The notes beneath the pieces were generated by a model, which saw only the letters and a list, made by a program, of their open reading frames with translations, ran no database searches and had not been told where the DNA came from. From NCBI GenBank assembly GCA_017998095.1, contig JAGODU010000002.1, positions 1-64,000 on the forward strand: DNA of 64,000 bases. The letters are read 5' to 3'. How positions within the stretch are numbered: the stretch's first letter is position 1; the number at the start of each line of letters is the position of its first letter. This stretch comes from Prolixibacteraceae bacterium. Lineage in GTDB: Bacteria > Bacteroidota > Bacteroidia > Bacteroidales > Prolixibacteraceae. Shown here piece by piece: positions 34,870 through 43,163 of this stretch. The position numbers and the translations under genes were made by a program.

Positions 34870-36031
34870 TACAGACCATGTCACCTTTTTCAATAGTCTT
34901 TACCCCTACCGGAATTTCCATAAGAGCGTTAGCTCTTGAAATTGCATGAATATGTCCTGAACTATTATATGGAATCAGCTTAGCCTTTCCGGTATCAGAA
35001 ATAATAACCGGAAGGAATTCAAGGCGATCAACATTTTTCCTTTCAAAATCATCAATAAAAATGACCCTATATTTTTTTAATTCCTTATGATGTCCCATTA
35101 AGTTGTACAATAAAGTTTTTCCTAACAACTCCATTTGAACAAAAGATGCAACCGGGCTTCCCGGAAAACCAAGAATGTATTTATTGCCTCTTACGGCAAA
35201 AATTGTATGACGTCCGGGTTTAATATCAATGGAAGTAATACAAACCTCAAATCCCATTTCAAGCACTGTCTGAGGTATGAGATCATAGTCACCAATAGAA
35301 ACTCCCCCTGAAATAAAAACAACATCATTTGATTCAAGTGCTTCTTCAATACTTTTCTGAATAAGCTCCTTTTTATCAGGAACAATACCCTGATATGAGG
35401 CTTTAATTCTCATATCTGAAAGCTGGGCAAGCATTTGCAAACCGTTAATATTTCTTATCTGTCCTCCAACAGGAACGTTGTTGTGTTCAACAAGCTCAGT
35501 ACCGGTTGATATAACAGCAACACCCGGCATGGAATAAACTTTAATTTTATCTTTACCTACACTTGCAAGAACTGCAATATCCTGAGGACGAATTAAAGTA
35601 CCTTCTTTTAGTACAGTTTCACCCTTTTTTACATCTTCACCAATCAAACAAATATTTGAATCTGTATGTTCAGAAGTAAAAAGTATGGAACCATCTGGTT
35701 GAGTTTCATTTTTTTCTATAATAAAGACAGTATCTGCACCCTGAGGGACAGGAGCACCTGTCATAATCCTGGCACATTCTCCTTCTCCAATAATAAATGA
35801 AGACACTTTCCCGGCTGGTATTTCATCAATTACTTTAAAAGGACCCGGCAGATCAATCCTTCGACAGGCAAAACCATCCATCTTGGCCTTATTGAAAGGT
35901 GGAATATTAATATCTGAAAAAATATCTTCAGCAAGTATTCTGTTTAATGATTCTGATACTGATATTATTTCAGTACCTACTGGTTTTGATTGGGTGCGGA
36001 TAATTTTAATTGCATGATGTAACTGAGTCAT
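34856..36031 (-). CDS. moeA: Molybdopterin molybdotransferase MoeA
   Basis: A 391-residue enzyme that inserts molybdate into adenylylated molybdopterin. Motifs: KMDGFA near residue 50, MTGAPVPQGAD near 91, GTELVEH near 177, FISGGVSIGDYD (the MPT-binding segment) and the GFPGSPVAS loop. It is the last gene of the leftward molybdoenzyme operon, 77 bp after the rhodanese gene, so cofactor supply is tied to the reductase. It overlaps the convergent phospholipase C-like gene by 14 bp. Confidence 0.95.
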   Translation of the reverse strand: MTQLHHAIKIIRTQSKPVGTEIISVSESLNRILAEDIFSDINIPPFNKAKMDGFACRRIDLPGPFKVIDEIPAGKVSSFIIGEGECARIMTGAPVPQGADTVFIIEKNETQPDGSILFTSEHTDSNICLIGEDVKKGETVLKEGTLIRPQDIAVLASVGKDKIKVYSMPGVAVISTGTELVEHNNVPVGGQIRNINGLQMLAQLSDMRIKASYQGIVPDKKELIQKSIEEALESNDVVFISGGVSIGDYDLIPQTVLEMGFEVCITSIDIKPGRHTIFAVRGNKYILGFPGSPVASFVQMELLGKTLLYNLMGHHKELKKYRVIFIDDFERKNVDRLEFLPVIISDTGKAKLIPYNSSGHIHAISRANALMEIPVGVKTIEKGDMVCIRPL

Positions 36032-36108
36032 AATCTTTGCATTAAAATTTTAAAAAGAAATAATAATAAACTTCAGGTGTCAAGTTGTGAAAATACACAA
36101 AAAAAATA

Positions 36109-36732
36109 TCAGCAACCACCAGAGGCCTTCTTTTTCTTTTCTTTTTTCTGAACCGGCAATGCAGCTTTTGGTCCTTCTCCTGAAACATTTACAGAAGTAA
36201 CTGATTCTCCACCTAATGCACGGCTTGCACCCATACGAAAATCGTATTTTGCAATCTCATCATCAGGACTGGTTTGTGGAGGTGCCTGAGGATTAAGAAT
36301 TGTTTCTGCCCAATAATTCAATCCGCCCATTAGAACATAGTTATTTATATATCCCAACTGACGTGTAATCATCCATGCTTCATTTGATTGAGTATTACCA
36401 TTAGAATAAAAAACATTCATTTTAACATCCTGATTTAAAATTTCTGTCCATTCATCAGAAAGAAGATTTGATATCGGGATATTTATCGCATCAGGTAAAT
36501 GAAACTTATTAAATTCATCAGAGCTTCTGACATCAATCAATCTTAAAGAAGGGTCTTTTTGAACAATCTGGTCTGCAATCTGGTCTGCAGTAACAAATTG
36601 AATACCTTCTTTTACTTCATTAAGAAGTTGCTCTGCAGTAAGTTCATACTGTTTGGTAGTATTAGCTGGCACAGCAGCAATAATAGCTGCCAGGGGAATA
36701 AATATTGATGCAAGGATTACTCGTACTTTCAT
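36109..36732 (-). CDS. Rhodanese-like protein without active-site Cys, ending in Gly-Gly-Cys
   Basis: A 207-residue protein with an N-terminal signal or anchor (about 1-23) and a rhodanese domain (about 45-150: LIDVRSSDEF, FHLPDAINIP, GLNYWAETI). The catalytic loop reads YSNGNTQS: Ser110 stands where the persulfide-forming Cys should be. The only Cys in the whole protein is the last residue, after a Lys-rich tail (KKKKASGGC). It sits between a YeeE/YedE pair and moeA in the reductase operon, 18 bp after yeeE. It may carry sulfur on the terminal Cys or act as a non-catalytic sulfur-binding partner. Both are inference; the Cys loss and tail are directly visible. Confidence 0.8.
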   Translation of the reverse strand: MKVRVILASIFIPLAAIIAAVPANTTKQYELTAEQLLNEVKEGIQFVTADQIADQIVQKDPSLRLIDVRSSDEFNKFHLPDAINIPISNLLSDEWTEILNQDVKMNVFYSNGNTQSNEAWMITRQLGYINNYVLMGGLNYWAETILNPQAPPQTSPDDEIAKYDFRMGASRALGGESVTSVNVSGEGPKAALPVQKKEKKKKASGGC

Positions 36733-36750
36733 AATCAGAAGATTTAATTA

Positions 36751-37341
36751 TTAATATTCTTCACGTGGAAATCTTTTTTCTGCCCATTCAGCTACCCAAA
36801 ACATTGCAAAAGCAATCACAACAAGTAAAAGGGCAAAAACGCCTTTTGAAACACCCAGTATCTGATCCATCGTAAGATCACCCTTATAATTAGCCATATA
36901 AATATTTTCCCAAAGGGAATAACCTTCAGTAAAAATAAGAACACCTATAAATAAGCCTACTATAAAAGAAAGAGCATCAAGTTTCCCAATGGAAACAGCA
37001 CAAAAAGCAGTACCCGGGCAAAAACCTCCGGTTATAAAGCCCAAACCCATAACAATACCACCTGTGATTGCAGAAGTCATATATGTAGGATGAATATAAA
37101 CAGCACTTAGATCAATCCACTTAAACAGACTTAAAAAAAGTAATCCAAGCATTGCGGTAATTGCTGCAGTAAAAAAAACTTTCAGCACAGTTGCGTCATA
37201 ACCATAAAACATGCCAGCAAGTTTTCTGGAAGAAGAGAACCCGCTTTTCTCAAGTACAAATCCAAAACCAATTCCAATTACAAAAGCAAGCAAAAGATTT
37301 GTTGACTGAGAAATGTGATCAAAAACAACTAATGGTCCCAT
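36751..37341 (-). CDS. YeeE/YedE-family sulfur transporter subunit (second half)
   Basis: A 196-residue membrane protein with about five or six spans. The motif GGFCPGTAFCAVSIG (about residue 104) has the conserved YeeE cysteine; GFVLEKSGF near residue 27 is also typical. YeeE/YedE proteins import thiosulfate, passing sulfur between channel cysteines. Here the transporter is split in two genes, 14 bp apart. AGGAGG overlaps the stop of the first half and lies nine bases before this ATG. The partner rhodanese follows. Confidence 0.85.
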   Translation of the reverse strand: MGPLVVFDHISQSTNLLLAFVIGIGFGFVLEKSGFSSSRKLAGMFYGYDATVLKVFFTAAITAMLGLLFLSLFKWIDLSAVYIHPTYMTSAITGGIVMGLGFITGGFCPGTAFCAVSIGKLDALSFIVGLFIGVLIFTEGYSLWENIYMANYKGDLTMDQILGVSKGVFALLLVVIAFAMFWVAEWAEKRFPREEY

Positions 37342-37355
37342 ATATATATCCTCCT

Positions 37356-37883
37356 TTAAATCCAGTTTTTCCTGAAAAAATATGCAAACGCAAATGCAGT
37401 ACCAAAAATGGCTGCCATTGTCACAAAGCCTCCAACTGATAATTCAGCCATGCCGGTTAGTGCAGCTCCGCTTGTACAACCTCTTGCAAGTTGAGCTCCG
37501 AATCCAAACAAAACACCTCCAATAAGTGCAAATATCAATCGTCTTTTGTTAGAAATTTTGGGGCTATGCTCTACCTTAAATTTAAGTCTTCCGGATAATA
37601 ATCCCGATAGAAATCCTCCAACAAGAACACCAATCATTTCCAACACAAGCCAGTTTTTCAAAGGCCCTCCTTCGTGACTTTCTTTTGTTTTCACGTAATA
37701 GGAAGCCGTTTCAGCATAGGAAGGAGCAATAGTTTCTACTCCTGCCATTGTTACACTTTTAATTGCTCCGCTGGCACCTAATCCTCTCCCTGAAATAAAA
37801 AAAGCGGCAAGTAATACCAGACCTAAAAACACACCTCCCAAATATGGGTTGAGATATTTTTTACTTTTGTCAATTTTGTCCAT
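37356..37883 (-). CDS. YeeE/YedE-family sulfur transporter subunit (first half)
   Basis: A 175-residue membrane protein with about four spans. The signature GFGAQLARGCTSGAALTG (about residue 125) contains the channel Cys. It pairs with the gene just downstream to make a full YeeE-like thiosulfate or sulfur importer. It starts 29 bp after the NrfD subunit gene in the same operon, linking sulfur uptake to the reductase. Confidence 0.85.
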   Translation of the reverse strand: MDKIDKSKKYLNPYLGGVFLGLVLLAAFFISGRGLGASGAIKSVTMAGVETIAPSYAETASYYVKTKESHEGGPLKNWLVLEMIGVLVGGFLSGLLSGRLKFKVEHSPKISNKRRLIFALIGGVLFGFGAQLARGCTSGAALTGMAELSVGGFVTMAAIFGTAFAFAYFFRKNWI

Positions 37884-37912
37884 TATATCAATGTGTTAGT
37901 AATGTTATTATA

Positions 37913-38854
37913 TTAATAAAGCCACCTGCTCAGCTGACCTGCATGAAGCATTATAAACCTGAGGATAAAGCCTCCTGAAAGAACCAGTATTGGAGCAACT
38001 ATATAAGGAACTTTATATTTTCTCAATTCAAAAACTTCAAGTAAAGCCGGTATTACCAGACCTAATCCAACAACAAAAATCCAGAATGGAGCAGTAAATT
38101 CACCTCCAAGGAAAAGGCGGGAAGCTTCAATTTGAACCTGGGTACTTGCCCTAAATCCCATAAGCATGTGAACTATCAGAAATAATTCAACAGCAATAAG
38201 AATTAAATCAATCTTAGCAAAAGTCAGTCTTTCAGAATGAGATTTTGAGAGCAGGACAATAGTAGCAGCTCCGGTTGAAAGTCCGGAAGTAAGAAACAAT
38301 GGTCCCAATATTGATGTGTTCCATAACGGCCGGGCATTAAACGCTGACAATAGAATTCCTGTATAAATACCTAGAATAACTGAAGATATTACCATTATCC
38401 AGGCTAAAATCATTTTATACTTATTGAAAAATGATTCAATATCAAACAGTATTTTAAACTTCCAGTCCCACGCCGGAAAAATTGATTTTATATTAAGGGC
38501 TGCCCAGACAATGGAAAGCGGAGTGACCAGCATAAGCACCCATGCTCCCCAGCTCATTGGAGATTCAAATTTAATGGTAGTATACAACTGCCAAAAAAAT
38601 AACTTATGCTTCAGATCGAGAAATAAACAAAATAGCCCAAATACTAGAAGAAAGGGAACAATAATCGGAGCAATCTTTACTGCTGTTTTGTATTGATCTT
38701 CTTTTTTCAGAATGAAATACAAACCTGCAAAAAATAATATACCTGCAGCTAATCCCCCAAGAAATAAATAAGTAGGAATCTGCCATTCCCATATTTCAAG
38801 ATGAGGATCAATTAGAAAATTATTTCTGCCACTGACTATTATTTCTTCTCGCAT
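37913..38854 (-). CDS. NrfD/PsrC-type membrane anchor subunit
   Basis: A 313-residue integral membrane protein with about eight or nine spans, opening with EIWEWQIPTYLFLGGLAAG, the NrfD/PsrC start. Conserved features include the ESPMSWGAWVL segment and NTSILGPLFLTSGLSTG. In polysulfide and thiosulfate reductases this subunit oxidises menaquinol and feeds the Fe-S subunit. It follows the ferredoxin subunit gene by 23 bp. Confidence 0.88.
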   Translation of the reverse strand: MREEIIVSGRNNFLIDPHLEIWEWQIPTYLFLGGLAAGILFFAGLYFILKKEDQYKTAVKIAPIIVPFLLVFGLFCLFLDLKHKLFFWQLYTTIKFESPMSWGAWVLMLVTPLSIVWAALNIKSIFPAWDWKFKILFDIESFFNKYKMILAWIMVISSVILGIYTGILLSAFNARPLWNTSILGPLFLTSGLSTGAATIVLLSKSHSERLTFAKIDLILIAVELFLIVHMLMGFRASTQVQIEASRLFLGGEFTAPFWIFVVGLGLVIPALLEVFELRKYKVPYIVAPILVLSGGFILRFIMLHAGQLSRWLY

Positions 38855-38877
38855 ATCAGTCTATGTTAAAAATATTA

Positions 38878-39417
38878 TCAAATTAAGAAATACAAATGAG
38901 GTATTGTACCTGCTTCCGGAATAAGAGTTTTATGTTTTCTTTTACTTAAAACTTTACTTACATCAGAGTTTGGATTGTCCAAATCTCCAAAGTACATACA
39001 CTTTGTAGGACATACATCAACACAAGCAGGTTTTAAACCATCTTTTATCCGATGATCACAAAAAGTACACTTATCGACATAACCCTTTGGATGGAAATAC
39101 CTTGCATCATAAGGACAAGAAGCAATGCAGGCTCCGCATCCAATACATTTAATTGGCTTTACCTTTACAATTCCGCCATCATCAATATAGCTGGCACCTG
39201 TAGGACAACACCTTACACAAGGTGCATTTTCGCAATGATTACACCTCTCTGAACGGTTTTCAAGTTCAAGCTGAGGATAAGTACCATCCGTAACTTCAAC
39301 AACCCAATCACGGCAATAACCAACAGGGACATTGTTTTCTGTCTGGCAAGCAACAACGCAGTCACTACATCCCACACATTTTTTCGTATCAACAGCCATT
39401 GCGTATCTCATAATCAA
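38878..39417 (-). CDS. PsrB-type four-cluster ferredoxin subunit
   Basis: A 179-residue protein with four 4Fe-4S motifs: CVGCSDCVVAC, CNHCENAPCVRCCP, CIGCGACIASCP and CTFCDH with CVDVCPTKC. This matches DMSO/polysulfide reductase B subunits, which pass electrons from the membrane anchor to the molybdenum subunit. Its ATG overlaps the catalytic subunit's stop by four bases. There is no signal peptide; it would be carried across with the Tat-exported catalytic subunit. Confidence 0.92.
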   Translation of the reverse strand: MIMRYAMAVDTKKCVGCSDCVVACQTENNVPVGYCRDWVVEVTDGTYPQLELENRSERCNHCENAPCVRCCPTGASYIDDGGIVKVKPIKCIGCGACIASCPYDARYFHPKGYVDKCTFCDHRIKDGLKPACVDVCPTKCMYFGDLDNPNSDVSKVLSKRKHKTLIPEAGTIPHLYFLI

Positions 39418-41627
39418 CTTTGTTTACCGTTAAACCTGAAAGTAACAAAGTTACCTCTCATACCTGTTCCTCCCATAATCGGATCGATATGAACCTTCGT
39501 AATCAGCTCAGAATCATTAGCCCCTCTGCCATAAGCTCTTGACAATTTTTTATCTGAATGTCCGAATCCATGGACCATATACACTGAATCCCATCTGATT
39601 CTTTCTGTTATCCTTGCTTTTATAGGAAATTCAGAAACAACTCCATCCTGATTTTCAAGCCATATATACTGATTGTTGGATATTCCCCATTCCTTAGCAA
39701 CCTTAGGATTTATCCAACAGGAATTTTCATCCATAAGATCAGTTAAATTCGGATTATTGGCAGTCCGGCTGAAAGTGTGCATCGGAGCTCTTCCGTAAAT
39801 TAGATGATAGAATCCCTGGGCAGGTTCTTCATGATGAGTGTATTTGGGTATAGGATCAAAGCCTGCATCAGCAAATGCAGTTGAATAAAGTTCAATTTTA
39901 CCTGAGTTAGTGAAAAATTCAACGTCTTCCCCATCATTAAAATATAGGTCATCATTTTCTCTTTTGAAAACCTTAACTCCTATGCGCTGCATTTCTTCAA
40001 GCGAAGTTCCCAGTTGTTTAAATTCCCAATCCAGTTCCTCCTCTTGTGAATCAAAAGGAAAATAATCTGCCAGCCCAAGTCGCTTTCCAATTTCTTTAGC
40101 CATCCACCAGGCAGGCTTAGAATTATATTTTGCCTCAACTGCCGGCATTCTTAGGGCAATAGAACTTTCTCGTCCCTGAAGTGATCGTATTGAATCGTAT
40201 CTTTCAAGATATGTACATTCAGGAAGAACAACATCGGCATAACCTGTTATTTCCATTGGCATTGTATCAACAACCACCATCAGGTCAAGATTATTTATTG
40301 CTTCAATAGTTTTATTTTTCTCCGGAAGAGTTAAGATTAAATTCGTTCCGTTTACTATCCATGCCCTGATGTGGCAACTCATGCTTGGCATTGGAATTGT
40401 TGCATCGCAAACACCATTAGCAAGAGCTAAATCGGCTAGCTCATACTTGCCCCCCATAGCATCGCGCCATGTTTTGGAAGGTTTTGGATAAGCCGGTGTT
40501 TTATAATGAACAATTTCTTTGTGTTCATTTCTGAAAAAGCCTCCCCTTCTACCCCAGCTTCCCAATAATGCATTAAGAATAGCGATAGCTCTCATCCTTT
40601 GAGTATCATCACCATACCATGTCACATGCCTTCCCGGATGAACAATCACAGCGGGCGAAGCATCATGCATTTCTTTAGCTGTTTTATTAATCACATCAGG
40701 ATGAATGGTTGTAATCCCATAAGCCCATTCAGCAGTACATTTTTTAACTTCTTCTTTCAGCAGGTCAAAACCAAATGTGTATTTTTCAACATAAGACTTA
40801 TCATACCACTCATTTTGAATGATAATATTAATCCACGTCAACAATAATGCAAGATCAGTGGCAGGCTTTATCGGTAACCAGAATTTAGATTTACTGGCTG
40901 CAGTTGAGAATCTTGGGTCAACGGTTATAATTGTTGCCCCTTTATCAATAGCATCACTCATTTCCTGTACCTGCCCGTTGTGCATGTTTTCCCCTAGATG
41001 AGATCCTATCAGAACAAGACATTTAGTATCTCTGATATCAGTATTTTCCGGAGAATCAAGACCTTCACCGAAAGTAGCAATAAAACCTACTTCCCTTGGC
41101 CCCCTGCATTGCGCATAGGAAGGAGCTGCAATATTATTGGAGCCAAATGCCTTCAGTAAATTACCAAAGTATGTTCCTCCCGAGCCATGAGTGAAAAGTG
41201 CAGTACATTCAGGGCCATGTTCAGCTTTAATTTTAAGCATTTTCTCAGCAATGAAATCAAAAGCCTTTTCCCAGCTTACCTCATCAAATGTTTGCTTTCC
41301 GTTTCTTTCAACCCGGAGTAATGGTGTTTTTAATCTATCCTGATCATAGTACATTCCAATTCCACCTGTTCCTCTTGGACATAAACGTCCGTGACATGCA
41401 GGGTCAATATCATTACCTACTACTTTCTGAATATCACCTTTTTCGTTTTTATGTACCCATCCTGCACATTTCCAAAAGCAAACTTCACAATATGTTGGTG
41501 TGATCTTAAAATCGGAAGGCAACTTAAATACTGTTCCTGTTAATGATTTAGCAACTCTGGGACCGGCTATCAACATCCCTCCGGTTACAAGTGCTGAAAT
41601 TTTTATAAAATCCCTTCTGCTAGTCAT
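39414..41627 (-). CDS. Polysulfide/thiosulfate reductase-type molybdopterin catalytic subunit
   Basis: A 737-residue molybdopterin oxidoreductase with a Tat signal (SRRDFIKISA). The N-terminal 4Fe-4S site is C47-x2-C50-x3-C54 and C83. A candidate molybdenum ligand is Cys174 in SYAQCRGPREV, as in PsrA/PhsA-type enzymes. GMYYDQDRLK, GSHLGENMHN and the C-terminal molydopterin-dinucleotide-binding domain (YGRAPMHTFSRTANNP) are present. First gene of a seven-gene operon with sulfur transporter and rhodanese, so polysulfide, thiosulfate or tetrathionate is the best guess for the substrate. Arsenate or other oxyanions cannot be ruled out from the sequence. Confidence 0.88.
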   Translation of the reverse strand: MTSRRDFIKISALVTGGMLIAGPRVAKSLTGTVFKLPSDFKITPTYCEVCFWKCAGWVHKNEKGDIQKVVGNDIDPACHGRLCPRGTGGIGMYYDQDRLKTPLLRVERNGKQTFDEVSWEKAFDFIAEKMLKIKAEHGPECTALFTHGSGGTYFGNLLKAFGSNNIAAPSYAQCRGPREVGFIATFGEGLDSPENTDIRDTKCLVLIGSHLGENMHNGQVQEMSDAIDKGATIITVDPRFSTAASKSKFWLPIKPATDLALLLTWINIIIQNEWYDKSYVEKYTFGFDLLKEEVKKCTAEWAYGITTIHPDVINKTAKEMHDASPAVIVHPGRHVTWYGDDTQRMRAIAILNALLGSWGRRGGFFRNEHKEIVHYKTPAYPKPSKTWRDAMGGKYELADLALANGVCDATIPMPSMSCHIRAWIVNGTNLILTLPEKNKTIEAINNLDLMVVVDTMPMEITGYADVVLPECTYLERYDSIRSLQGRESSIALRMPAVEAKYNSKPAWWMAKEIGKRLGLADYFPFDSQEEELDWEFKQLGTSLEEMQRIGVKVFKRENDDLYFNDGEDVEFFTNSGKIELYSTAFADAGFDPIPKYTHHEEPAQGFYHLIYGRAPMHTFSRTANNPNLTDLMDENSCWINPKVAKEWGISNNQYIWLENQDGVVSEFPIKARITERIRWDSVYMVHGFGHSDKKLSRAYGRGANDSELITKVHIDPIMGGTGMRGNFVTFRFNGKQS

Positions 41628-41702
41628 TTATTTCTTTTTTATATAAGAGTGGAATATTTAGTAATTCCTGAAATATCTTTTAATTTAAATTCACTAAAAC
41701 TG

Positions 41703-41710
41703 TATATTTG
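41703..41710 (+). promoter_or_regulatory. Rightward -7 box in the reductase/regulator divergent region
   Basis: TATATTTG, a perfect TAnnTTTG match, on the plus strand, 178 bases before the Crp/Fnr gene start. It could give that gene a long leader, or be fortuitous. Confidence 0.3.
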
Positions 41711-41723
41711 TTCCTGACATCAT

Positions 41724-41731
41724 CAAATATA
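41724..41731 (-). promoter_or_regulatory. Leftward -7 box for the reductase operon
   Basis: CAAATATA on the plus strand is TATATTTG on the minus strand, a perfect match to TAnnTTTG. Transcription would start near 41717, leaving a leader of about 90 bases before the catalytic subunit ATG at 41627. The two palindromic operators lie 35 to 70 bases upstream of this box, where an activator of the Crp/Fnr type would bind. Confidence 0.5.
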
Positions 41732-41765
41732 GATAAATGAGGCATTTATGCTTATAAAACCTTTA

Positions 41766-41777
41766 TGATAATTATCA
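41766..41777. promoter_or_regulatory. Perfect palindrome, operator-like site 1
   Basis: TGATAATTATCA is a 12-bp perfect palindrome in the divergent region between the reductase operon and the Crp/Fnr gene. Its TGAT/ATCA ends resemble half-sites of FNR-family proteins. A second site lies 17 bp to the right, centre to centre. Confidence 0.55.
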
Positions 41778-41782
41778 GTTGA

Positions 41783-41794
41783 TGATATATATCA
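41783..41794. promoter_or_regulatory. Perfect palindrome, operator-like site 2
   Basis: TGATATATATCA is a second 12-bp perfect palindrome with the same outer half-sites (TGAT/ATCA) as site 1. The surrounding TTGATGATATATATCAATT also carries flanking TTGAT and ATCAA. Tandem sites of this kind suit cooperative binding by the adjacent Crp/Fnr dimer. Confidence 0.55.
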
Positions 41795-41887
41795 ATTTAA
41801 GAAATAATTTAAAATAAAGGTTTGATTTTTAAGGATTTTAACATTTCATAACCATTATTTTTTAGATAAAGAGGTAAAGATATAATT

Positions 41888-42583
41888 ATGAATACAAATC
41901 AGAATTCATGCAGCTGTCTGAATTGCAAGTTGAAAAGTATATTCTTTGATAATATTGATACAGATAAGTTAGACCTGTTTTGTGCTTCAAAGATTGAAAA
42001 GAATTTTAAGAAAGGAGAAACTATAGTTAAAGAGAGCGAACTGATTAAAGATTTTATCTATTTAAAAAGCGGTCTTGTTAAACTTACAAGAAATATTTCT
42101 GACAACGGCGAACAAATACTTAGTTTTGCCAAACCCTTTGATTTTGTTAGCCTGCTAAGTGTTTTTTCATCTGAAAAATACCTGTATTCTGTTATAGCGA
42201 TTGAAGACACTTCAATTTGCGTTTTAAACCTCAATGATATTATTGAATCAATTTCAAAAAACGGAAAATTCGCTTTAAGTATAATGCAAAAGATAAGTGA
42301 TGCAACTGATAAAATATTAATAGACAACCTTGAAATTAAACGAAAACACTTAAGAGGAAGGGTTGCTCATGTGTTGATTTATTTTTCAGATATGATTTAT
42401 GAAAAGAAAACCTTTGATTTACCCGTTTCGAGAAAAGAAATTGCCGATTATATCGGAATGACAACAGAAAATGTAATCAGGACACTATCAGAATTTAAAA
42501 AAGACGGTATTATAAGGACTTACGGAAAAGATATTGAAATCATAGATTATGAAAGATTGCTATCAATATCATTGCATGGTTAA
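41888..42583 (+). CDS. Crp/Fnr-family transcriptional regulator, possible Fe-S sensor
   Basis: A 231-residue regulator with a cyclic-nucleotide-type beta-roll (about 30-140) and a winged helix (about 150-225) whose recognition helix lies near SRKEIADYIGMTTENVIRTL. Cysteines at 8, 10, 13, 32 and 111 give three close N-terminal Cys plus one near 110, similar in layout to the oxygen-sensing 4Fe-4S cluster of FNR. It is divergent from the sulfur reductase operon across two palindromic sites, so it probably controls that operon in response to oxygen, nitric oxide or sulfur species. Confidence 0.85.
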   Translation: MNTNQNSCSCLNCKLKSIFFDNIDTDKLDLFCASKIEKNFKKGETIVKESELIKDFIYLKSGLVKLTRNISDNGEQILSFAKPFDFVSLLSVFSSEKYLYSVIAIEDTSICVLNLNDIIESISKNGKFALSIMQKISDATDKILIDNLEIKRKHLRGRVAHVLIYFSDMIYEKKTFDLPVSRKEIADYIGMTTENVIRTLSEFKKDGIIRTYGKDIEIIDYERLLSISLHG

Positions 42584-42595
42584 AACCTTTTTATT

Positions 42596-43156
42596 TTATT
42601 CAACTAAATCTTCCGGAACATTGATACTTTTAAATTCAGAGCTTTCTTCTGCAAAATGAACAAATTTTCTTGAAGAATTCATAATTAAAGTGTGCATGGA
42701 ATAATCTCCAGTAGTTATTTGTTTTTCTATTTCAGGAATTAACGACTTTGAATAAATGGCACATAAAGGCTCCATTTTATTGCCTATTTTAGGCACAATA
42801 CACTCAGCTTCACCAATACCTTCAAAAAGTGATTTAATTGTCTCAGAAGTCACAAAAGGCATATCACAGGCAAGAAGGAAAAGATACTCCTTCCTCGTTT
42901 TTTTCAATAACGATAATAATCCGCCTAATGGCCCGCAATCTGTAACAACATCTTTTACTAAAGGAAACTTGAATTGATGATAGGAAATATTATTCGAGCT
43001 GATAAGAAATTCAGTACAAAAAGGTTTTAAAGCTTCTACAGAATAAAGAATTAAACTTTTACCCTTAAATGTTTGTAATCCTTTTTCAGTTCCCATTCTG
43101 GAGCTTTTCCCCCCGGCAAGAATACCACCGCTTATATTTCCTTTTTTTTGTTTCAT
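42596..43156 (-). CDS. mobA: Molybdenum cofactor guanylyltransferase
   Basis: A 186-residue nucleotidyltransferase with the MobA opening GGILAGGKSSRMGTEKG, the GPLGGLLSLL segment and the metal-binding ACDMPF. It converts molybdopterin cofactor to the guanine dinucleotide form used by DMSO-reductase-family enzymes such as the one encoded 1 kb away. It is convergent with the Crp/Fnr gene (12-bp gap) and seven bases downstream of the GH3 gene on the same strand. Confidence 0.9.
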   Translation of the reverse strand: MKQKKGNISGGILAGGKSSRMGTEKGLQTFKGKSLILYSVEALKPFCTEFLISSNNISYHQFKFPLVKDVVTDCGPLGGLLSLLKKTRKEYLFLLACDMPFVTSETIKSLFEGIGEAECIVPKIGNKMEPLCAIYSKSLIPEIEKQITTGDYSMHTLIMNSSRKFVHFAEESSEFKSINVPEDLVE

Positions 43157-43163
43157 TATTTGA

